A DNA stretch of 5,486 nt from assembly GCA_947461185.1 (NCBI GenBank), contig CANHJY010000146.1, positions 1-5,486 on the forward strand, given 5' to 3'. Shown piece by piece: positions 1-4,949 of this stretch; the stretch's first letter is position 1; each line of letters opens with the position of its first letter. Below the pieces are notes generated by a model. That model made no database searches and was not told the DNA's origin. It was given only the letters and a program-made list of their open reading frames with translations. Source of the DNA: Flavobacteriales bacterium. GTDB taxonomy: Bacteria; Bacteroidota; Bacteroidia; Flavobacteriales_D; Crocinitomicaceae. The translations under genes and the position numbers were made by a program.

Positions 1-1262
1 TGTGGAACAACACCGGTAACATTTCTAAAAGCATTAAGATTTATTTGTTTTAAAGGTTTATTGTCGATCAAAATTTCCCCTTCGGTAGGGTCGAATTGTC
101 GAAGTAGTAGATTGATTATAGTAGATTTCCCACTTCCTGTATTACCCAATATGGCTAGGGTTTTTCCATTGTCAATATGAAATGAAACATTGGATAAGGC
201 ATTGATTCCTGTATTGGGGTAAGTCATGCTTACATTTCTGAATGATATGGCCCCATTGAATTCAAATGGTTCGTTATTCGATATTATCTCAGGTTGAATT
301 TGAAGAAATTCATTGATTCTTGTTTGAGATGCCGCAGCTCTTTGATTGATAGATGTTACCCATCCAATACTGGCAAATGGCCAGGTTAATTTATTGACAA
401 AGAAAATAAATGCTACGATTCCGCCTAATGATATTTCGCTGTCGTATGACATTATTCCTCCCAAATAAATAGATAAAAGGGTACTTAAGCCGATTAAAAA
501 AACGATAGTTGGCATAAACAAAGCATTCACCAAAACCAATGACATGCTTTTTTTGAAATAGTTTTCAGCTGTATGATTGAACTTTGCATGAAATTCTTTT
601 TCTCTATTAAATGCTTTTATTATTCTAATCCCAGAAAAACTTTCTTGAACAATAGTGGAAAGCATAGATTGCTCAGATTGAACATTTTTACTCAATAAAT
701 TCATCTTTGTGGATACCTTGTAAATTAGAAAAGACATCAGGGGCAATGGCAATAATACGAACAAGGTCAGCGTGGGATTGATGGCAATCATCTGAAATAT
801 CACCAACAAAAACAACGCAATTAGATTTATGGTATACATAATCCCTGGGCCCAAATACATTCTAACCTGACTTACATCTTCAGTAATTCTATTCATTAGA
901 TCACCGGTTGCATTCTTTTTGTAAAAGGAGTAACTCAGTTTTTGATAATGGTCGTAAATTTCATTTTTGATGTCATATTCAATAAATCTTGACATTACAA
1001 TTATTGTTTGACGCATAAAAAACAAAAAGAGCCCGCTGCATGCTGAAAGTAACATGTATATGCCACCTAGTTTTAAGGATAACCATATAACGTCGTTTAT
1101 TCCTTTAATATACGTCCCCGATAATAACTGATCGATACTATCTTTAACATACAGAGGCATTTGAACTCCAAAATAATTGGAAATAAAAACAAATATCACC
1201 CCAAGCGTAAAGCGCCATTTATATTTTATGAAATATTTGTTAAGTGAGCGTAGCGATTTCAT
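1..1262 (-). CDS. ABC exporter half-transporter (permease fused to ATPase), 3' part outside window
   Basis: Reading the minus strand from the ATG at 1262 gives 420 uninterrupted codons that run off the left edge. The first ~310 residues form an exporter-type membrane domain with about six hydrophobic segments (roughly 17-33, 62-83, 140-160, 163-181, 245-268, 280-300). They include the family-typical stretch around TGDLMNRITEDV (119-130) and the coupling-helix region near SGIRIIKAFNRE (210-221). The nucleotide-binding domain starts near 338, with an A-loop tyrosine at Y348 and Walker A GNTGSGKST at 373-381. The sequence ends at VVP, just before the expected Q-loop glutamine, so signature, Walker B and H-loop lie outside. 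Such proteins dimerise in the inner membrane and use ATP to export lipids, drugs or peptides; the substrate cannot be told from this part. It resembles YheI/MdlB/MsbA-like members. It is divergent from the dehydrogenase gene. Confidence 0.93.
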   Translation of the reverse strand, partial: MKSLRSLNKYFIKYKWRFTLGVIFVFISNYFGVQMPLYVKDSIDQLLSGTYIKGINDVIWLSLKLGGIYMLLSACSGLFLFFMRQTIIVMSRFIEYDIKNEIYDHYQKLSYSFYKKNATGDLMNRITEDVSQVRMYLGPGIMYTINLIALFLLVIFQMIAINPTLTLFVLLPLPLMSFLIYKVSTKMNLLSKNVQSEQSMLSTIVQESFSGIRIIKAFNREKEFHAKFNHTAENYFKKSMSLVLVNALFMPTIVFLIGLSTLLSIYLGGIMSYDSEISLGGIVAFIFFVNKLTWPFASIGWVTSINQRAAASQTRINEFLQIQPEIISNNEPFEFNGAISFRNVSMTYPNTGINALSNVSFHIDNGKTLAILGNTGSGKSTIINLLLRQFDPTEGEILIDNKPLKQINLNAFRNVTGVVP

Positions 1263-1276
1263 CTGATTAAATTTGT

Positions 1277-1284
1277 TATTTTTG
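1277..1284 (+). promoter_or_regulatory. Candidate Bacteroidota -7 element (TAnnTTTG) for the LeuDH-nusB operon
   Basis: TATTTTTG matches the Bacteroidota -7 consensus TAnnTTTG on the plus strand. Seventeen bases upstream lies TTT (1257-1259) where TTG would be ideal, so the -33 element is imperfect. Transcription would begin near 1290 and leave a leader of about 65 bases before the dehydrogenase ATG. In AT-rich DNA such matches arise by chance, so this is a suggestion only. Confidence 0.35.
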
Positions 1285-1308
1285 TGCCCACGATTGCTTT
1301 AAAAAATT

Positions 1309-1316
1309 CAAAATTA
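1309..1316 (-). promoter_or_regulatory. Candidate Bacteroidota -7 element (TAnnTTTG) for the divergent ABC transporter
   Basis: On the minus strand, positions 1316 down to 1309 read TAATTTTG, an exact match to TAnnTTTG. The upstream -33 TTG is absent; a TTT lies 21 bases upstream (1340-1338). Transcription would start near 1302 and give a leader of about 40 bases before the ABC transporter ATG at 1262. It faces the plus-strand candidate at 1277-1284, so the two predicted transcripts would overlap by a few bases. Confidence 0.3.
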
Positions 1317-1356
1317 GGCAATCCAAGTGAATTAATTAAACACGTGTCTCTAAATT

Positions 1357-2454
1357 ATGTTTGAGGTGAAAGACATTGTAAATGTAGATTTGAGCGTAGA
1401 TCCTGTAATTGCTCAAATGTCGAAATACAATCACGAGCAACTTCTTTTTTGTAACGACAACGAAACAGGTCTTAAGGCTATTATCGCAGTGCATAATACA
1501 GTTCTTGGTCCTGCGCTGGGTGGAACAAGAATGTGGAAGTATTCAAATGAGATGGAAGCTTTGAATGATGTTCTTCGACTTTCAAGAGGAATGACATACA
1601 AAAATGCAATTTCAGGATTGAATCTTGGTGGAGGGAAAGCAGTTATTATTGGTGATTCCAGGTCAATGAAATCTGAAGCACTGATGCGAAGATTCGGGAA
1701 GTTTGTTGAGAGTTTAGGCGGAAAATATATTACAGCAGAAGATGTAGGTATTAATACTTCCGATATGGAGTTTGTTAACATGGAGACAAATCATGTCGTA
1801 GGTTTACCAGGAAGAAGTGGTGATCCTTCACCAGTTACTGCACATGGTGTTTACGTTGGTATGAAAGCTTGTGCTAAACTACGTTTCGGTAACGATAGCT
1901 TACATGGTAAAAAGATTGCTGTTCAAGGGGTTGGTCACGTTGGTGAATATCTTGTTCAGGCATTATCAAAGGAAGGTGCTGAAATTTATATAACTGATAT
2001 TCATGAACCAACGCTTCACAGGGTTGCAAGTTCATATGGCGCTAGGGTAGTTGGTTTGGATGAAATTTATGATTTAGATGTTGATGTATATGCACCATGT
2101 GCACTTGGAGCAACAGTAAATGATGACACTTTGTCGCGGTTGAAATGTTCCATAATTGCAGGCGCAGCGAATAATCAGTTAAAAGTTGAAGAAGTTCATG
2201 GAAAAATGGTCATGGATAAGGATATTATTTATGCACCTGATTTTGCATTGAATGCTGGCGGGGTTATTAATTGTTATTCAGAGGTTAAAGGTTTGTCCTC
2301 TGCATGGGCAATGACTAAAGCCGAAGAAATATATTCAACCATAGAAAACATTATCTCTAGGTCCCAAAAAGAAGGGATTCCAGCTTTCAAGATTGCTAAT
2401 AAAATGGCAGAGGAAAGAATAGAAGCTATTGGTAAAGTTAAATTACCTCTTTAA
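1357..2454 (+). CDS. Leucine dehydrogenase-type Glu/Leu/Phe/Val dehydrogenase
   Basis: This 365-residue protein belongs to the amino acid dehydrogenase superfamily, which oxidatively deaminates branched-chain amino acids to 2-keto acids with NAD+ in the cytoplasm. The substrate-binding domain carries GPALGGTRMW (51-60) and the two catalytic-site lysines K82 and K94, spaced 12 apart like K68/K80 of Bacillus sphaericus LeuDH. D129 in TAEDVG is the catalytic aspartate. The Rossmann domain has GVGHVG at 191-196 and an acidic D214 at the end of the second strand, which favours NAD+. PDFALNAGGVIN is at 294-305. By the same +14 offset, pocket residues L40 and A113 of LeuDH correspond to L54 and A127, supporting Leu/Val/Ile over Glu or Phe. 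Its keto acids could feed branched-chain acyl-CoA and iso-fatty-acid synthesis. The ATG at 1357 adds ~20 residues before a second Met (M21); the true start could be either. nusB follows 3 bp downstream. Confidence 0.92.
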   Translation: MFEVKDIVNVDLSVDPVIAQMSKYNHEQLLFCNDNETGLKAIIAVHNTVLGPALGGTRMWKYSNEMEALNDVLRLSRGMTYKNAISGLNLGGGKAVIIGDSRSMKSEALMRRFGKFVESLGGKYITAEDVGINTSDMEFVNMETNHVVGLPGRSGDPSPVTAHGVYVGMKACAKLRFGNDSLHGKKIAVQGVGHVGEYLVQALSKEGAEIYITDIHEPTLHRVASSYGARVVGLDEIYDLDVDVYAPCALGATVNDDTLSRLKCSIIAGAANNQLKVEEVHGKMVMDKDIIYAPDFALNAGGVINCYSEVKGLSSAWAMTKAEEIYSTIENIISRSQKEGIPAFKIANKMAEERIEAIGKVKLPL

Positions 2455-2457
2455 TAT

Positions 2458-3405
2458 ATGCTAAATCGTCGACATCTTAGAATTAAAGTATTGCAAACTT
2501 TGTATGCTTATTTTCAGTCGAATGAGGATAATTATGAAAAGACGGAAAAAAGTTTGCTTCAGTCGGTTGATAAAATTTATGACTTATATATCTATCTTTT
2601 ATTGAGTTTCACAGAATTGAAAACAATAGCCTCGAGTAGGATTGAGGAAAATAAGAAAAAGATTAGACCGACAACAGAGGACTTAAATCCTAACTTAAAA
2701 TTTGTATCGAATCTTTTAATTGAAAAACTTGAAGGATCCAAGGATTTGCGTAAAATTTCAGAATCAAAAAAAATAAATTGGGTTGGAGCTGAAAAAAAAG
2801 AAATTTTCAGAAAAATGTTTTTGCAGATTAAAGATTCAGAGACCTACATGCATCACATGAATAGTGATGAAGTTAATTTTGAAGCAGATCTTTCTTTTTG
2901 TTTGGATTTGTTTAAAGTCGAAATTGCAAATTCTCCATACCTTTATAACTTCTTCGAAGAAGAGAGTATTTTTTGGATGGATGATATTGATTTATCTTGC
3001 TCTATGGTGCTAAAAACATTAAAGATGCAGCAGGAACTTTCTGAATTTGAATTATTACCTTTGTATAAGAAGGATGATGATGAGGAAGAATTTGTTAAGA
3101 CCCTTCTTAGAAAAACCATTTCGATGGACAAGGATAATGAACGGTTGATTGATGAATTAACCAAAAATTGGGAATTGGATCGAATTGCAAAAATGGATGT
3201 CATCTTAATGAAAATGGCTATTACTGAATTGCAAATTTTTAATTCCATACCAACGAAAGTTACGCTAAATGAATATATCGAGATTTCAAAATATTATAGT
3301 ACTCCAAAAAGCAATGGATTTATAAATGGAATATTAGACAAATCAATACAAATTTTGACTAATCAAAATAAAATTAGAAAAATAGGTCGCGGTTTATTAA
3401 ATTAG
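2458..3405 (+). CDS. nusB: Transcription antitermination factor NusB, long Bacteroidota form
   Basis: NusB binds boxA RNA together with NusE (S10) and supports rRNA transcription antitermination. The N-terminal helix NRRHLRIKVLQTLYAYFQS (3-21) is the basic, RNA-contacting start of the NusB fold. The C-terminal NusB core is clear from about 213 to 300, including WELDRIAKMDVILMKMAITEL (238-258), IPTKVTLNEYIEISKYYS (264-281) and the closing GFINGILDK (287-295). Between them lies a ~150-residue region not found in the ~139-residue Escherichia coli protein, with a charged KKDDDEEE patch at 204-211. The total of 315 residues is normal for this phylum as I know it, so it is not a fusion peculiar to this genome. 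The start is 3 bp after the dehydrogenase stop, and the DUF1573 gene begins 5 bp after its own stop, so the three are very likely co-transcribed. Confidence 0.93.
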   Translation: MLNRRHLRIKVLQTLYAYFQSNEDNYEKTEKSLLQSVDKIYDLYIYLLLSFTELKTIASSRIEENKKKIRPTTEDLNPNLKFVSNLLIEKLEGSKDLRKISESKKINWVGAEKKEIFRKMFLQIKDSETYMHHMNSDEVNFEADLSFCLDLFKVEIANSPYLYNFFEEESIFWMDDIDLSCSMVLKTLKMQQELSEFELLPLYKKDDDEEEFVKTLLRKTISMDKDNERLIDELTKNWELDRIAKMDVILMKMAITELQIFNSIPTKVTLNEYIEISKYYSTPKSNGFINGILDKSIQILTNQNKIRKIGRGLLN

Positions 3406-3410
3406 AGAAT

Positions 3411-3824
3411 ATGAAAAAAGTTATTTTATTATTTACAGGAATAATGTTGCTCTCAAGTTGCGGAGATGATTCAGCTTCAGCAGAAGGAGGAGAAAATGTG
3501 GAAGTTGGAAACAAAACAACTATCGTTGTAAATCCAATATATGATGCAGGAGACGTTGTAAAAGGTGAGATAATAACTGCAGTTTTTACTGTTAAAAATA
3601 CAGGGAAATACCCACTGGTGGTATCTGAAGTTAAAGGTTCTTGTACATGCACAGTTGCTGAAAAACCTGAAAAACCTATTGCTCCTGGAAGTGAAGCTGT
3701 AATTAAGGCTGAAGTGGATACAGAAAAGACGAGCTCAGGAGACATATCTAAGTCCGTTCGAATTGTTGCTAATACGGAGCCTTCTGTTACAGAAGTAGTA
3801 ATCAAAGCAAAAGTTAAAAATTAA
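3411..3824 (+). CDS. DUF1573 lipoprotein
   Basis: A 137-residue exported protein. It begins with a lipoprotein signal peptide, MKK plus a hydrophobic core, and a lipobox LSSC that puts the lipidated cysteine at C17. A short flexible acidic linker follows (GDDSASAEGGENVE, 18-31). The body (about 40-137) is an Ig-like beta-sandwich of the DUF1573 type: YDAGDVVKGEIITAVFTVKNTG (44-65), then the family-defining SCTCTV (77-82, with C78 and C80), and an APGSEAVIKAEVDT strand region (91-104). The family is common in Bacteroidota and its molecular role is not established. The acidic GDD just after the lipidated Cys recalls, but does not clearly match, the surface-export signal described for Bacteroidota lipoproteins, so inner-leaflet or surface display is open. 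It sits between nusB (5 bp) and yajC (20 bp), an arrangement I recall from other Flavobacteriales. Confidence 0.9.
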   Translation: MKKVILLFTGIMLLSSCGDDSASAEGGENVEVGNKTTIVVNPIYDAGDVVKGEIITAVFTVKNTGKYPLVVSEVKGSCTCTVAEKPEKPIAPGSEAVIKAEVDTEKTSSGDISKSVRIVANTEPSVTEVVIKAKVKN

Positions 3825-3844
3825 TTAATCAAAAAATAGAAATT

Positions 3845-4105
3845 ATGTCAGGAGGTGGAGGAAGTTTAATTATGATGTTATTGGTCTTCGTGATCATGTA
3901 TTTTTTTATGATTAGACCTCAAGCAAAAAAACAAAAGGAACTAAAAAAATTAAGAGAAAGTTTAAAACCTGGAGACAAAGTGGTAACCCTAGGTGGTGTG
4001 CATGGTAAAGTTCTTGAGGTTTCGGACTCAACAATATTATTAAGTTCTGATGGCACGAAAATAAGATTCGATAAAGCTGCAATTTCCCATCAAATCGCGG
4101 ACTAA
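3845..4105 (+). CDS. yajC: Preprotein translocase subunit YajC
   Basis: YajC is a small single-span inner-membrane protein that associates with SecDF and the SecYEG translocase. The 86-residue product has the expected form: a short glycine-rich N-terminus (SGGGG, 2-6), one membrane helix (about 7-22), and the diagnostic YFFMIRPQAKKQKE (19-32), where IRPQ is followed by a basic stretch that stays in the cytoplasm. The soluble part contains LKPGDKVVTLGGVHGKV (40-56) and ends in a short beta-rich domain. The length matches the family. The gene is not beside secDF or tgt as in proteobacteria; it lies 20 bp after the DUF1573 gene and 14 bp before an unrecognised lipoprotein gene. Confidence 0.95.
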   Translation: MSGGGGSLIMMLLVFVIMYFFMIRPQAKKQKELKKLRESLKPGDKVVTLGGVHGKVLEVSDSTILLSSDGTKIRFDKAAISHQIAD

Positions 4106-4119
4106 TAATCCATCATTCA

Positions 4120-4578
4120 ATGAACAGATATAAGGAAAAATTTTATGTATTCTTTTTTCTTGTATTTGTTCTATTTTCATGTCACACTAAAGAGTCGTGC
4201 TCCGAATGCAAAGCATGCCTAATGTTTGAAAATGTTGAACGTCAGACGTTAGGTGAAGCAATTCAAATAAATAATTTGGATACCATAAAAAGTACCCGTA
4301 ATACCGATGATTTAAAAAAATCAATGAAGGTGATTACCGAGAAATATGGCGAACAATGGGATTTTTGTAATTGTGTAGTTAAAGGTGACTCCTTGAACAA
4401 AGCTTTGAATAACGAAAAACTTTCAGATAAGGAATTGGATAAATTGCTCACTAGATTTGATGAAATTGATAAAAAGTGTCAAGCCTTTAAAATAATTGAT
4501 CCAAATCGTACCCCAAAGGAAAGGGCTCAGCACGAAAAAAAAGTTAAAAAATGTTTGAAAGAAAATGGAATAATGTAA
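4120..4578 (+). CDS. Cys-rich putative lipoprotein of unknown function
   Basis: I cannot assign a function. The 152-residue product starts with MNRYKEKF and a very hydrophobic, Phe-rich core (9-19), followed by a lipobox LFSC with C21 as the lipidation site. The mature part opens with HTKESCSECKACLM, giving C27, C30 and C33 in a CxxCxxC pattern, and has further cysteines at C83 and C85 (CNC), C120 and C145. The remainder is predicted helical and highly charged; a segment from 79 to 124 (QWDFCNCVVKGD..., ELDKLLTRFDEIDKKC) resembles small uncharacterised Flavobacteriales proteins with a conserved Cys pair and KGDSLNKAL motif (family resemblance from memory). The cysteines suggest disulfides or metal binding, which is inference. 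It starts 14 bp after yajC and is followed 24 bp later by a small secreted His/Cys protein. Confidence 0.78.
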   Translation: MNRYKEKFYVFFFLVFVLFSCHTKESCSECKACLMFENVERQTLGEAIQINNLDTIKSTRNTDDLKKSMKVITEKYGEQWDFCNCVVKGDSLNKALNNEKLSDKELDKLLTRFDEIDKKCQAFKIIDPNRTPKERAQHEKKVKKCLKENGIM

Positions 4579-4589
4579 TTTTAATCTTC

Positions 4590-4612
4590 TGAAATTTAAT
4601 TTTTGAAATTTA
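4590..4612 (+). repeat. Short direct repeat (TGAAATTTA twice) at a TTG start
   Basis: TGAAATTTA occurs at 4590-4598 and again at 4604-4612, 14 bases apart. The second copy overlaps the proposed TTG start codon (4603-4605) of the next gene. In AT-rich DNA this may be chance; it could also reflect a small duplication that shaped the leader. Confidence 0.3.
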
Positions 4613-4905
4613 GAAAATTCATATCGTTATTCATACTCCTTGGCTTTTTCATTGCCATAACACCTCGTGTTTGGTGGCATGATTGTCATGATCATAATGA
4701 AGTTGAACTATCAGGAAAAGTACACTTCGAAAAAGATAATTGTTTTGCTTGTGATTTTGATTTAGGTGAAATTGAAACACCATTCCAACTTAATTTTAAT
4801 TTTAGCGCTTCTTCCAGTTTATACGATATTGTGGATGAAGCGTTTTCGTTCAATTCCAGTCTCAAAGGTTTTACACTTCGCGGGCCCCCCTCGTTTGTTT
4901 CGTAA
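4603..4905 (+). CDS. Small exported His/Cys protein with C-terminal RGPP motif, TTG start
   Basis: A 100-residue protein whose frame contains no ATG at all. An in-frame TAA at 4597-4599 leaves TTG at 4603 as the only sensible start, giving MKFRKFISLFILLGFF, a basic N-terminus and hydrophobic core typical of a signal peptide or anchor (about 6-20). The mature part holds H26-D-C28-H29-D-H31, H41, a CFAC pair (C47, C50), an aromatic-rich middle, and LRGPPSFVS at the end (RGPP 93-96). This H-x-C, C-x2-C, PP order resembles the small Bacteroidota proteins named for HYC, CC and PP motifs (recalled, not searched). A metal-linked envelope role is likely but unproven. It precedes the TonB-dependent receptor by 44 bp. 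Confidence 0.72.
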   Translation: MKFRKFISLFILLGFFIAITPRVWWHDCHDHNEVELSGKVHFEKDNCFACDFDLGEIETPFQLNFNFSASSSLYDIVDEAFSFNSSLKGFTLRGPPSFVS

Positions 4906-4910
4906 TCAGT

Positions 4911-4923
4911 CTTAATTATTAAG
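4911..4923. promoter_or_regulatory. Dyad upstream of the TonB-dependent receptor gene
   Basis: CTTAAT-T-ATTAAG is a perfect 6+1+6 palindrome in the 44-bp gap before the receptor start. Allowing one unpaired base (T4924), the arms extend to AGT (4908-4910) and ACT (4925-4927). The single-base spacer is too short for an RNA hairpin loop, so a DNA-binding dimer would be a better explanation than a terminator. No TAnnTTTG element was found in this gap. Chance is quite possible in AT-rich DNA. Confidence 0.3.
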
Positions 4924-4949
4924 TACTCATCTCGTAAACAAAATTTTAA

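Noticed and set aside
1356..1363. TATGTTTG, a TAnnTTTG match spanning the LeuDH ATG
   Set aside because: It would start transcription inside the gene, and M21 as start would need it; the match is better explained by the ATG followed by a Phe codon.
1431..1781. Antisense open frame of 116 codons within the LeuDH gene
   Set aside because: It lies wholly opposite a clearly conserved enzyme gene, and its Ser/Pro-rich translation has no recognisable domain or initiation context.
2943..3248. Antisense open frame of 101 codons within nusB
   Set aside because: Ser/Asn-rich product opposite the conserved NusB C-terminal core; best explained as a reverse-strand shadow.
3374..3805. Antisense open frame of 143 codons across the DUF1573 gene
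   Set aside because: The sense strand encodes a signal peptide, lipobox and the SCTC motif; the antisense product is Thr/Ser-rich with no domain.
3203..3825. Possible terminators between nusB, the DUF1573 gene and yajC
   Set aside because: The gaps are only 5 and 20 bp and contain no GC-rich inverted repeat followed by a T-run.
4263..4451. Antisense open frame of 62 codons within the Cys-rich lipoprotein gene
   Set aside because: The sense frame has a clear lipobox and good spacing to its neighbours; the antisense product has no supporting feature.
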